Below the pieces are notes generated by a model, which saw only the letters and a program-made list of their open reading frames with translations, was not told the origin of the DNA and searched no databases. The position numbers and the translations under genes are program-made. A stretch of 64,000 nucleotides of DNA from Mycobacterium palustre (GTDB lineage: Bacteria > Actinomycetota > Actinomycetes > Mycobacteriales > Mycobacteriaceae), in assembly GCF_002101785.1 (NCBI RefSeq), contig NZ_LQPJ01000021.1:1-64000 (forward strand), read 5' to 3'. This document shows, piece after piece, positions 52,139 to 60,387 of the stretch. Numbering within the stretch: the stretch's first letter is position 1; each line of letters opens with the position of its first letter.

Positions 52139-52290
52139 GCGGGAACCCCCTGCGCCGGAACGACGGGAAACGTCGCGTTCAGCAATCGGCGGTTCGAATG
52201 TGACTCGGACGCGGGGGCTGTAACAGTTACCAAGGTGGTCCCCAGGGCGGCGTCGGCCGTGTCCTGCGCTGGCATCCAGGGCCCCCTCAT
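52135..52290 (-). CDS. Possible small coupled ORF upstream of the CoA-transferase
   Basis: A frame of 51 codons (MRGPWMPAQDTADAALGTTL start, ending FPVVPAQGVPA) ends with an ATGA overlap on the CoA-transferase start. Its own start lies 15 bases inside the operator at 52306-52320, so it would be translated from the same transcript. A longer frame from 52359 would cross the operator. No homologue is recognised; it may be a leader with coupling role or chance. Confidence 0.25.
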   Translation of the reverse strand: MRGPWMPAQDTADAALGTTLVTVTAPASESHSNRRLLNATFPVVPAQGVPA

Positions 52291-52305
52291 TGTGGTGGCG
52301 GTCAC

Positions 52306-52320
52306 GAAAATTTCATTCTC
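52306..52320. promoter_or_regulatory. Recurrent operator copy GAAAAT-TTC-ATTCTC (site 3)
   Basis: One mismatch from the GAGAAT-N3-ATTCTC consensus. It lies between the divergent CoA-transferase and SDR genes, 168 bases before the former and 229 before the latter. An adjacent AT-rich area (52330-52372) has further short inverted elements (CGAAT...ATTCG), so a promoter for both directions is likely here. Confidence 0.5.
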
Positions 52321-52548
52321 TTCCGGGGCGAATCTTACATTCGACTCTCGAGAATTCAAGAAATCTCAGGAATCCAGAACCCGCGGCTGACCAGCCCGAA
52401 GCTGGCGCTCGTCGACCTCTTGGCGCAGGCCGCGCGCGATTTTGCACCGGTGTTGCACGCGACTTCAGACCGAGAGTAAGGTTCTCATAATCGTAAGCGT
52501 GATTCTTTGTGGGCGAGACGGGCCCCCGTTGGAAAGTGAAGGCTCGAG

Positions 52549-53250
52549 GTGAAGACCGCTGTTGTCACCGGTGGCGGATCCGGAATCGGTCGGGCCGTAG
52601 CGCAGCGCCTGCGCGCCGACGGGCTTGACGTCGCCACGATCGATCTCAGGCCACCGGACGCCGACCTCGCGTTCACCGCCGACGTTACCGACCGAGCACA
52701 GGTGGATACCGCCCTCTCGGCGATCCGCTCCCGGCTGGGCCCGGTGGCGGTTCTGGTAAACGCGGCGGGCCTGGACGGGTTCAAGCGCTTCACCAACATC
52801 ACGTTCGAGGACTGGCAGCGGGTGATCGACGTCAACCTCAACGGGGTCTTCCACACCATCCAGGCCGTCCTGCCGGACATGGTCGAGGCCGGCTGGGGGC
52901 GGATCGTCAACATTTCGTCGTCGAGCACGCATTCCGGCGCGCCCTACATGGCTCACTACGTGGCGGCCAAGTCCGCGGTCAACGGGCTGACCAAATCGCT
53001 GGCGCTCGAGTACGGACCCAACGGCATCACGGTCAACGCCGTGCCCCCCGGTTTCATCGACACCCCGATGCTGCGCGCCGCGGAAAAGAACGGGTTCCTC
53101 GGCGACATCGAGGAGACCATCGCCCGTACCCCGGTGCGCCGGATGGGCAAACCCGAGGACATCGCCGCCGCGTGCGCCTTCCTGGTGTCCGAGGAGGCCG
53201 GCTACATCACGGGTCAGATTTTGGGCGTCAACGGCGGCAGGAACACCTAG
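52549..53250 (+). CDS. Short-chain dehydrogenase/reductase (SDR)
   Basis: A 233-residue classical SDR: the NAD(P)-binding motif TGGGSGIGRAVAQRL is at residues 7-21, N-A-G in LVNAAGLDG, and the Ser-Tyr-Lys triad in VNISSSSTHSGAPYMAHYVAAKSAV. Only ATIDLRP after the second strand suggests NAD preference (acidic residue). The start is a GTG at 52549. It oxidises or reduces a hydroxyl/keto group of a substrate of the nearby CoA pathway (inferred). A second SDR follows after 40 bases. Confidence 0.93.
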   Translation: MKTAVVTGGGSGIGRAVAQRLRADGLDVATIDLRPPDADLAFTADVTDRAQVDTALSAIRSRLGPVAVLVNAAGLDGFKRFTNITFEDWQRVIDVNLNGVFHTIQAVLPDMVEAGWGRIVNISSSSTHSGAPYMAHYVAAKSAVNGLTKSLALEYGPNGITVNAVPPGFIDTPMLRAAEKNGFLGDIEETIARTPVRRMGKPEDIAAACAFLVSEEAGYITGQILGVNGGRNT

Positions 53251-53290
53251 CAACACCAAAACAACACCGCAGCACCGACAAGGAGAAGAT

Positions 53291-54166
53291 GTGGGAGACG
53301 GCGCACAGGGCCGCGTCAGGGGCAAGGTTGCCTTCGTCACCGGCGCGGCACGCGGTCAGGGCCGCAGCCATGCGGTGCGCCTGGCCGAGGAGGGCGCCGA
53401 CATCATCGCCGTCGACCTGTGCCGTGACATCGACTCCATCGGCTACCCGATGGCGGCGCCCGAAGACCTCGACGAAACCGCCAGGCTGATCGAGAAGACC
53501 GGCCGGGGCGCGGTGATCGCCCAGGCGGACGTGCGCGATGCCGGACAGCTGAGCGCGGCGCTGGACCGCGGACTGGCCGAGTTCGGCAGGCTCGACATCG
53601 TGGTCGCCCAGGCCGGCGTCGCCGGCATGAAGGGCCAGCCCCCGCTGCGGGCGTGGTGCGACGTGATCAACACCAACCTGATCGGCACCATCAACGCGAT
53701 CCAGGTCGCGTTGCCGCACCTGAACGCAGGCGCCTCGATCGTGGCCACCGGGTCGACCGCCGCGCTGATGGACACCGCCAAGAAGGACAACCCCGGCGCC
53801 GACCCGGGCGGCATGGCCTACATCCACTCCAAACGGGCGCTGTCGCACTATGTCCACGACTTGGCAACCGAACTCGCCCCCTTGGGGATTCGGGCCAACG
53901 TGGTTCATCCGACGAACACCAACACCCCGATGCTGCAGAGCGAGCCGATGTACCGCTCGTTCCGCCCGGACCTCGAGCACCCCACGCGCAGCGACGCCGA
54001 GCCGGTGTTCGGCGTGCAACAGGCCATGAAGGTTCCCTACGTCGAGCCCGAGGACATCAGCAACGCCGTCCTGTGGTTGGCCTCCGACGAGGCCCGGTAC
54101 GTGACCGGCATGCAATTGCGCGTCGACGCCGGCGGCTACCTCAAGTGGTACGACTACCGCGATTGA
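53291..54166 (+). CDS. Mycofactocin-coupled SDR-family oxidoreductase
   Basis: A 291-residue SDR of the type linked to the redox peptide cofactor mycofactocin. Features are GRVRGKVAFVTGAARGQGRSHAVRLAEEGADIIAVDLCRDIDSIGYPMAAPEDLDETARLIE, the typical insertion after the second strand that distinguishes this subfamily, and the YIHSK catalytic motif. The start is a GTG (53291) with AAGGAGAA 7-9 bases upstream. Such enzymes bind NAD without exchange and pass electrons to mycofactocin. The mft genes are not in the window. It is followed by a ferredoxin and a P450. Confidence 0.9.
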   Translation: MGDGAQGRVRGKVAFVTGAARGQGRSHAVRLAEEGADIIAVDLCRDIDSIGYPMAAPEDLDETARLIEKTGRGAVIAQADVRDAGQLSAALDRGLAEFGRLDIVVAQAGVAGMKGQPPLRAWCDVINTNLIGTINAIQVALPHLNAGASIVATGSTAALMDTAKKDNPGADPGGMAYIHSKRALSHYVHDLATELAPLGIRANVVHPTNTNTPMLQSEPMYRSFRPDLEHPTRSDAEPVFGVQQAMKVPYVEPEDISNAVLWLASDEARYVTGMQLRVDAGGYLKWYDYRD

Positions 54167-54185
54167 CGAACCTTAAGGAGACACC

Positions 54186-54386
54186 GTGAAGGTCTGGGTC
54201 GACTCAGAACGCTGCCAGGGCCACACCCTGTGCTCAATGATCGCTCCGGATTCGTTCCAGCTCAGCGACATCGACGGCAGCTCGTCGGCGATCGACGAGG
54301 TGGTGCCCGCCGATCGGGAGGACCAGGTCCGCGAAGCCGCACAATCCTGCCCCGAGCAGGCCATCATCATCACTGACGAAACATAA
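54186..54386 (+). CDS. [3Fe-4S]-type ferredoxin with a His ligand pattern
   Basis: A 66-residue ferredoxin for P450 electron transfer. The cluster motif is C10-x-x-H13-x-x-C16 with C55-P (ERCQGHTLC ... SCPEQAI): the usual second cysteine is histidine, as in many mycobacterial P450-linked ferredoxins. The start is a GTG with GGAG upstream (AAGGAGACACC). It lies 14 bases before the P450. It is the obvious redox partner of that P450; the ferredoxin reductase is not encoded here. Confidence 0.93.
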   Translation: MKVWVDSERCQGHTLCSMIAPDSFQLSDIDGSSSAIDEVVPADREDQVREAAQSCPEQAIIITDET

Positions 54387-54400
54387 AGGGAGACAGCGCA

Positions 54401-55777
54401 TTGAGTGTCGACGACAGCGTTGCTGACCATGTCAGTGACAGCGATCGCAAGCGGATTCGGTATCACTTCGAACGCCACTCCCCCGAGTACCGCTCGAAAT
54501 TCAAGGCGATCACCGAGGAGATGCACGCCCGGTGCCCGGTGGCCTGGAGCGACACCTACGGCGGCCACTGGGTGGCGGCCGGCAGCCACGAGGTGTTCGA
54601 ACTGGCTCGCTGCCCCGCGGTGTCCAACGATCACGACGTCAATAACGAACGCCGTGGCTACAAAGGCATTTCGATCCCCACGGCCAGCCGCATCAACGGC
54701 GTGCGCGGCGGCATCCTGGAGATGGACGACCCCGAGCACCGCATCTATCGCAACGTGCTCAACCCTTATCTGTCGCCGGCCGCGGTCAAGCGGTGGGTGC
54801 CGTTAATCGACGACGTGACGCGGGCCTGCCTGGATGAACGGATCGAGCAGGGCAGCATCGACTTCGTCGATGATCTGGCCAACATCGTGCCGGCAGTGCT
54901 GACGCTCGCGCTGATGGGCATCCCGCTGAAGAAATGGAAAATGTACAGCGAGCCCACGCACGCCGCCGTGTACACCCCTGAGCACTCGCCCGACATTCAG
55001 CGGGTCACCGAGATGCACCGCCAGATGGGTCTCGACCTGGTCAACAACATGATCGAGATCCGCGAGCATCCGCGCCCGGGGGTGGTCAACGCCCTGCTGG
55101 AGATGCGGATCGACGGCGAGCCGGCCCCCGACTTGGAGATCCTGGGCAACCTCGGCCTACTCATCGGCGGCGGCTTCGACACCACGACGGCCCTGACAGC
55201 GCATTCGCTCGAATGGCTTTCGGAAAACCCCGATCAGCGCGAGCTCCTCAGCAAGCACCGCGACACGCTGCTCGACCCAGCCACCGAGGAGTTCCTGCGT
55301 TACTTCACCCCGGCGCCCGGCGACGGCCGAACCTTCTCCGACGACGTCGAGCTCGACGGGACGCGCTTCAAAGAGGGTGAGCGCCTGTGGATCTCGTGGG
55401 CCATGGCCAATCGCGATCCCTCGGTCTTCCACGATCCAGACAAGATCATCCTCGACCGTAAAGGCAACCGGCACTTTAGCTTCGGTCTGGGGGTGCATCG
55501 GTGCATCGGCTCGAACGTGGCGCGGACGGTGTTCAAGTCCATGCTGACCGCGGTCCTCGACCGGATGCCCGACTACCGCTGCGACCCGGAGGGCGCGGTG
55601 CACTACGAGACCATCGGCGTCATTCAGGGCATGCGCAAGCTGCCGGCCACCTTCACGCCCGGGCCCAGGCTCGGCGCGGGCCTCGACGAGACGCTGGACA
55701 AGCTGCAACGCATCTGCGACGAGCAGGAACTCGCCAGACCGATCACGGAACGCAAGGAAGCCGCAGTCATCGACTAG
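54401..55777 (+). CDS. Cytochrome P450 with ferredoxin and SDR partners
   Basis: A 458-residue P450, distinct from the pair at 25-34 kb. It has GGGFDTTTALTAHSLEWL as I-helix (with Asp instead of the usual acid-Thr spacing), EEFLRYFTPAPGDGRTF and the haem loop FSFGLGVHRCIGSNVAR (Cys near residue 368). The C-terminus has an added segment (RLGAGLDETLDKLQRICDEQELARPITERKEAAVID). The start is a TTG at 54401 with AGGGAGA before it. Part of a plus-strand cassette of two SDRs, ferredoxin and P450; likely hydroxylates a substrate which the SDRs then oxidise. Confidence 0.92.
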   Translation: MSVDDSVADHVSDSDRKRIRYHFERHSPEYRSKFKAITEEMHARCPVAWSDTYGGHWVAAGSHEVFELARCPAVSNDHDVNNERRGYKGISIPTASRINGVRGGILEMDDPEHRIYRNVLNPYLSPAAVKRWVPLIDDVTRACLDERIEQGSIDFVDDLANIVPAVLTLALMGIPLKKWKMYSEPTHAAVYTPEHSPDIQRVTEMHRQMGLDLVNNMIEIREHPRPGVVNALLEMRIDGEPAPDLEILGNLGLLIGGGFDTTTALTAHSLEWLSENPDQRELLSKHRDTLLDPATEEFLRYFTPAPGDGRTFSDDVELDGTRFKEGERLWISWAMANRDPSVFHDPDKIILDRKGNRHFSFGLGVHRCIGSNVARTVFKSMLTAVLDRMPDYRCDPEGAVHYETIGVIQGMRKLPATFTPGPRLGAGLDETLDKLQRICDEQELARPITERKEAAVID

Positions 55778-55882
55778 GAGTTCTCGAGCCCGTTGACTGC
55801 CCCGATATTCCCGAGTAGGCCTGTTCAGCGTGGCCGCGCCTTATATTCGAGGCTAACGCGCACAGAGACGGGAGACGCAGCG

Positions 55883-56311
55883 GTGAGGATTTTCGCGATC
55901 AGCCTTGCGCTTGCCACGGCCGCGCTGACTGTTACGCCGACCGCCCACGCAGACATGGTGCTCGGGAACTACAGGTTGGACACGAACCGGGATCCCGGCC
56001 ACAGCTGGCTTTGGGCGATCAACCCGTGCGCTCCTCCAGGGCCGGGATGTTTGACCATCCAAGCGATTCCGCAGCCCAACGGTCAAGCGGCGCCCTATAA
56101 GGCGGATGCACATCTGTCCAACGGCCGCTACACCATGGCCGTCGACGTCCCCGATGGTGTTCGTTGCGTGGTGCAGTTCTTTCCCTCCCATGACGTCTAC
56201 TCGTGGGATGCGGTCTCACTGACCGGTCAGGTGGTCTCCACGTTCGACACGGGATGCGGCGGCGGGCCCGGCGGCACCGACACTTACCCGTTCTCGCTTG
56301 TGCGATGGTAG
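55883..56311 (+). CDS. Secreted protein of unknown function
   Basis: A 142-residue exported protein. The start is a GTG (55883) with GGGAGACG; signal VRIFAISLALATAALTVTPTAHAD, cleavage after HA-D. The mature part has four or five cysteines (NPCAPPGPGCLTIQAIP, VRCVVQFF, TGCGGGPGG) and a Trp/Tyr-rich core (GHSWLWAIN, HDVYSWDAVSL). This pattern recurs in small mycobacterial secreted proteins of no known role. It lies 105 bases after the P450. Confidence 0.72.
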   Translation: MRIFAISLALATAALTVTPTAHADMVLGNYRLDTNRDPGHSWLWAINPCAPPGPGCLTIQAIPQPNGQAAPYKADAHLSNGRYTMAVDVPDGVRCVVQFFPSHDVYSWDAVSLTGQVVSTFDTGCGGGPGGTDTYPFSLVRW

Positions 56312-56435
56312 CGACGGCCGCCCTGCCCTTCGGAAACCGCGTCTTCGACGCGCATCGATTCGCCGACCGCTTTGCTATCAGGAATGGTCAGTACAGTGCG
56401 AGATACCGGAATTCGGTCGATGACGATGGTGACGG

Positions 56436-57347
56436 GTGGTAATCGGGGTGGCTGAGGCGCAAAAACCGCCGGACGATTCGGCCAAATCACCAGCCGACGT
56501 GAAGGCGTTGCTCGAAGAAGCTGAGGCAGAAGCCGCCGAAGCCGAGGCACTGGCCGCCGCGGCGCGCGCCCGGGCGCGCGCCGCCCGGCTCCGGCGTGAA
56601 GCGCTGGCCGAGGCAGCCGAAGCCAAAGAGCAGGCCGCCGATGCCGAAGCGCCCGCCGATGCCGGAGAGCGCACCGATGCCGCCGAGACCACGCAGGCCG
56701 CCGAGACCACTCTGGCCGCCGAGACGACCGAGACGACCGAAGCCGAAGAGCCACCCTCGGACGTCGACGACACCGTCGAAGATTCCGGCGCGGAAAGCGA
56801 TGCAGAAGCGCCCGTCGCCGCCGCAGGACAGCGATCGAGACTGGCGACGTTGCGACGGCGGTTGCCGTCGCCGTCCACGGCCCTTAAATGCGTGGCCATC
56901 GTCCTCATCTGTGTCTTTGCCGGCGTCACCGGATACATGGCGTGGCAAGACCACGAGGCCGCCGACCGCACAAACCGCGCCGCCAACTTCGTGGCCGGGG
57001 CCAGGCAGGGCATCGTCAACATGACCTCCCTGGACTTCAAACGGGCCAAGGAGGACGTCCAGCGAGTGCTCGACAGCTCCACCGGCCAGTTCAGGGACGA
57101 CTTTCAGCAGCGCGCAAAGGATTTCACGACCGTAGTCGAGCAATCCAAGGTGACTACCCAAGGGACGGTCAACGCGGCGGCGCTCGAGTCCATGAACGGG
57201 AATTCCGCATCGGTACTGGTCTTGGCGACGTCCAAGATCACCAATGCCGCAGGCGCCAAGGACGAACCGCGCGTGTTTCGGTTGAGGGTGACCGTGACCG
57301 AAGACGGCGGCCAGTACAAGATGTCGAAGGTGGATTTCGTAGCGTGA
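56436..57347 (+). CDS. Mce-associated membrane protein (Mam), pair 2 first member
   Basis: A 303-residue protein: a long acidic, alanine-rich coiled-coil-like cytoplasmic part ([42 protein letters not shown]), a Thr/Glu-rich linker, one membrane helix ([17 protein letters not shown]) and an outer domain with [42 protein letters not shown]. Paralogue of 38822-39628 with a longer N-terminus. Start GTG 56436 is the longest; GTG 56448 is an alternative. It overlaps the next gene by GTGA. Confidence 0.85.
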   Translation: MVIGVAEAQKPPDDSAKSPADVKALLEEAEAEAAEAEALAAAARARARAARLRREALAEAAEAKEQAADAEAPADAGERTDAAETTQAAETTLAAETTETTEAEEPPSDVDDTVEDSGAESDAEAPVAAAGQRSRLATLRRRLPSPSTALKCVAIVLICVFAGVTGYMAWQDHEAADRTNRAANFVAGARQGIVNMTSLDFKRAKEDVQRVLDSSTGQFRDDFQQRAKDFTTVVEQSKVTTQGTVNAAALESMNGNSASVLVLATSKITNAAGAKDEPRVFRLRVTVTEDGGQYKMSKVDFVA

Positions 57348-57958
57348 CCGATAACGACACCGAAATCGACGAGACCGCCGAAGAAGCAAAGGACGCCGAC
57401 GCCGCCGACGCCTCGGTCGAGGACTCCCCCAAACGGGAGACACGCCAGCCACGGGCCCGGTCCCGCGTACTGCGCAATGTCCCACTCGTTCCCGTCATCC
57501 TGGTCCTCCTGCTGCTGGCATCCGCCGGTGCGGCGGCGTGGATGTACTTCACGCGGTACCAGCCGAATCAACGCACCGACCCCGCCGTGGCCCGGGCGGT
57601 GGTCAACGCGGCGACCGACGGAACCGTTGCGTTGCTCTCTTATTCGCCGGAGTCGCTCGACAAGGACTTCGCCACCGCCAAGTCCCACCTATCCGGCGAT
57701 TTCCTCTCGTACTACACCCAGTTCACCGATCAGATCGTGGCTCCGGCGGCCAAACAGAAGTCGCTCAAGACGACCGCGCACGTTGTCGGGGCAGGGGTGC
57801 AGGAGTTACATCCCGATTCGGCCGTGGTGCTGGTGTACGTGGACCAGGCCACGACGAGCAAGGACAAACCCGATCCCGCGCTGTCGGCCAGCACCGTGCT
57901 GGTGAGCATGACCCGCGTCAACGGCAACTGGTTGATCACGAAGTTCGACCCCATCTAA
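57344..57958 (+). CDS. Mce-associated membrane protein (Mam), pair 2 second member
   Basis: A 204-residue protein: acidic cytoplasmic N-terminus, one membrane helix ([24 protein letters not shown]), and the Mam outer domain ([62 protein letters not shown], then [50 protein letters not shown]). It aligns throughout with the protein at 39625-40266. The start is a GTG at 57344 coupled to the first gene (GTGA). A hairpin follows the stop. Confidence 0.88.
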   Translation: MTDNDTEIDETAEEAKDADAADASVEDSPKRETRQPRARSRVLRNVPLVPVILVLLLLASAGAAAWMYFTRYQPNQRTDPAVARAVVNAATDGTVALLSYSPESLDKDFATAKSHLSGDFLSYYTQFTDQIVAPAAKQKSLKTTAHVVGAGVQELHPDSAVVLVYVDQATTSKDKPDPALSASTVLVSMTRVNGNWLITKFDPI

Positions 57959-57963
57959 GCGAT

Positions 57964-57979
57964 CGGCCGACTTCGGCCG
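57964..57979 (+). terminator. GC-rich hairpin after the Mam pair
   Basis: CGGCCGA (57964-57970) and TCGGCCG (57973-57979) form a 7-bp stem with a tiny loop, 6 bases after the stop codon. It lacks a T-tract but sits at the end of a plus-strand unit that faces a minus-strand operon, so it may help end transcription. Confidence 0.45.
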
Positions 57980-58153
57980 AGCTGGCAACCCACCATCACC
58001 CCCGCCGAAGTCCGGTGAGCGCGACTGGCCGACCGCCGGAACGGCCTTCGCGACCGCGCTGCCCTGGCCGGCCGGCTGGGCGCTCCCGAGGCGCCGCGGA
58101 TTCCCTTGCCCGGCAGACCCGTCTGCGCCCGCTGTGTAGCCCCTTCGCCCAAC

Positions 58154-59329
58154 CTAGCCGCGCGGCAGCCCGAGCACCCGCTGGGCGATGATGTTGCGCT
58201 GGATCTCCGAGGTTCCCCCGGCGATCGTGCCGGAAAAGCTGCGGGCGTAGCGCTCGAACCAGCTCGAGAAGTAATGGTCCAGGTTCATGTGGGCGTACGG
58301 TGCGGTCTGCCCCGGCTGCAGGAGCCCGTCGGCACCCGCCGACGTCAACGCGAGTTCCATCCCGCGCAGCTCGGCCTCGGAACCGAGCAACTTGAGCACC
58401 GAGATAGCGGCCACGTCGTCTTCGCCGCGGGCGGCGCGGGCCAGCGCCGCCGAACCCAACAGGCGAAGCGCCTGTCTGTCCATGATCGTCGAGGCGTACG
58501 CGTCACGCTCGACCGCGGTGTTGGGATGGAAATCGTCGATCATGTTTTCCAGCCGATCCGCGAAACCCAGCCACATCATGGTGCGCTCGTGGCCCAGCGA
58601 CCCGTTGGCGACCGACCAGCCCTGGTTGAGTTCACCGACCAGGTTCTCCACCGGCACCCGAACGTCGGTGAAGAAAACCTCGTTGAAGTCCAAGTCGTCG
58701 ATCGAGCAGATCGACGCGAAGGGTCGGCGCACGACGCCGGGAGTGTCGGTCGGGATCAGCAATGCGCTGATGCCCTTGTGTTTTGGCGCGTCGGGGTCGG
58801 TTCGCACGAAGGTCAGCAGGACGTCGGCGTCGTGGGCCCCGGACGTCCACACCTTCTGCCCGTTGACCACGAAGTGGTCGCCGTCCAGCACCGCACGGGT
58901 GCGCAGCGACGCCAGATCCGAGCCGGCGCTGGGCTCGCTCATGCCGAGCGAGGCCGTGATCTCCGCGCGCAGGATCGGCACCGCCCAACGTTGCTTTTGT
59001 TCGTCGCTGCCGAACGACAACAGCGATGCACCAACGATGTTCACGCCTTGCGGGTTGAAGCTGTGGTAGATGCGGCGGCGGCTGAGTTCCTCCAGGTAGA
59101 CGAACTGCTGCAGCACCGTCGCGTTGCGACCACCGAACTCCGGCGGCTGAGAGGGCAACAGCCAGCCGTTGTCGAACAGCAGCCGCTGCCAGCGCCGCGC
59201 CCACTGTGGCATGTGGGAGACGGATTTCGGGCGCTCCAGCGTTTCGCTTGCGGCAGGCAGGTTTTCGTCGAGGAAGGCCGCGAACTCGGCCCGGAACGCC
59301 TCGACGTCGGGATCAAAAGTCAGCTGCAC
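58154..59329 (-). CDS. Acyl-CoA dehydrogenase, subunit 1
   Basis: A 391-residue acyl-CoA dehydrogenase (FadE family). The signatures LGMSEPSAGSDLASLRTRAVLDGDHFVVNGQKVWTSGAHDADVLL and the C-terminal GTIAGGTSEIQRNIIAQRVLGLPRG are present. The GTG start at 59329 has a GGAGGAG ribosome-binding site and overlaps the upstream gene by 17 bases. It is one of a pair: in mycobacteria paired genes of unequal length often encode alpha2beta2 acyl-CoA dehydrogenases for steroid- or cyclic-acyl-CoA. This larger one probably holds the FAD-binding and catalytic sites. Substrate unknown. Confidence 0.93.
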   Translation of the reverse strand: MQLTFDPDVEAFRAEFAAFLDENLPAASETLERPKSVSHMPQWARRWQRLLFDNGWLLPSQPPEFGGRNATVLQQFVYLEELSRRRIYHSFNPQGVNIVGASLLSFGSDEQKQRWAVPILRAEITASLGMSEPSAGSDLASLRTRAVLDGDHFVVNGQKVWTSGAHDADVLLTFVRTDPDAPKHKGISALLIPTDTPGVVRRPFASICSIDDLDFNEVFFTDVRVPVENLVGELNQGWSVANGSLGHERTMMWLGFADRLENMIDDFHPNTAVERDAYASTIMDRQALRLLGSAALARAARGEDDVAAISVLKLLGSEAELRGMELALTSAGADGLLQPGQTAPYAHMNLDHYFSSWFERYARSFSGTIAGGTSEIQRNIIAQRVLGLPRG

Positions 59330-60311
59330 GGTACTCCTCCGCGATGCGCGCGCGATGGTGAGCCGCGCCGCCAAGCAGGTGCTCGCCCGCCTTGGCCCGC
59401 TTGAGCGCGAACTGCAGGTCGTTCTCCCACGTGAAGCCCATCGCGCCGAAAAGCTGTAGGCCGTGCCGGAATACCAGCGACTGGCACTCGCCCGCCGACG
59501 CCTTGGCCATCGCGGCGGCCAGCCGCCGCCGCGGGTCGTCGGCCGCGATCGTCAGCGCCGCGAAGTAGGACAGCGCCCGGGCCCTTTCCACCGCCACGTG
59601 CATGTCGGCGGCCTTGTGTTGGACGGCCTGAAAGGACCCGATCGGTACGCCGAATTGGTGGCGGGTGCGGACGTGCTCGAGCACCAGGTCGAGGATCCGT
59701 TGGCAGGCACCGACCATGGTGATCGCCATGCCCGTCAACGCGCTGTGGTGCGCGCGCTCGGGGTCGACGGCCAGCCGGGCGGTGTCGGGCACTCGAACCT
59801 CGGCGAACGACAGGTCGGCCACGTGAAGGACGGGATCGAACACCGCAGAGCGGCGGGCCGAGACCTGACTGGCCGCGACGACGAACACCCCGGCGTCCGT
59901 CACCACCGCCAACCGGTCGACCCGGTCGCCGTCGAGGACGTGCCGTGCCGTCCCGTCCAGCACCCAGCCGTCGGCGTCCCGGTGCGCCGAAACCCCGCCG
60001 CGCACGGCCGTCCCCGACTCGTGCGGGTCGAACTGCTCGCCGGCGAGCGGCGCAAACTGGCTCATCGTCGCCAGGAACGGGGTGGGATCGGTGGCTCGGC
60101 CGAGCTCTTCGAGCACGATCGCCAGTTCCACGGCGCTGGCCGGGTCGTTCAGCTCGGTCCAGCCCTGGTCCACATAGGACTTCCACAGCGGGCTCGGATC
60201 GACGCCGTCTTCGGCCACGCTGCGTACCAGCGACGGTGGGCACTGCTTGGCGACGGCATCGCGGACCGTCTTCTGCCACAGCCGCTGATCAGCGTCGAAC
60301 TCCAACAGCAT
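59313..60311 (-). CDS. Acyl-CoA dehydrogenase, subunit 2
   Basis: A 332-residue ACAD-family protein, shorter than the usual 380-400. It has the N-terminal helical domain (WQKTVRDAVAKQCPPSLVRSVAEDGVDPSPLW), a weak middle beta domain and the C-terminal helix set (RHQFGVPIGSFQAVQHKAADMHVAVERARALSYFAALTIA), then QLFGAMGFTWENDLQFALKRAK. The PSAGSD-type signature is absent, as expected for the non-catalytic partner of a heteromeric enzyme. The ATG at 60311 has a recurrent-operator palindrome starting 27 bases upstream. Confidence 0.9.
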   Translation of the reverse strand: MLLEFDADQRLWQKTVRDAVAKQCPPSLVRSVAEDGVDPSPLWKSYVDQGWTELNDPASAVELAIVLEELGRATDPTPFLATMSQFAPLAGEQFDPHESGTAVRGGVSAHRDADGWVLDGTARHVLDGDRVDRLAVVTDAGVFVVAASQVSARRSAVFDPVLHVADLSFAEVRVPDTARLAVDPERAHHSALTGMAITMVGACQRILDLVLEHVRTRHQFGVPIGSFQAVQHKAADMHVAVERARALSYFAALTIAADDPRRRLAAAMAKASAGECQSLVFRHGLQLFGAMGFTWENDLQFALKRAKAGEHLLGGAAHHRARIAEEYRAADF

Positions 60312-60338
60312 GAGGGCCGCCTCCCGTCGTCACCACCG

Positions 60339-60361
60339 GAGCGAGAATAACATTCTCGCTC
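60339..60361. promoter_or_regulatory. Perfect extended palindrome with GAGAAT-AAC-ATTCTC core (recurrent operator, site 4)
   Basis: The arms GAGCGAGAAT (60339-60348) and ATTCTCGCTC (60352-60361) are perfect inverted repeats around AAC, a 23-bp palindrome, the best copy in the window. It lies 27 bases before the acyl-CoA dehydrogenase operon start, so it very probably overlaps the promoter. Confidence 0.8.
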
Positions 60362-60387
60362 GCGGAATCGGTAATCTCAAAATTCGG

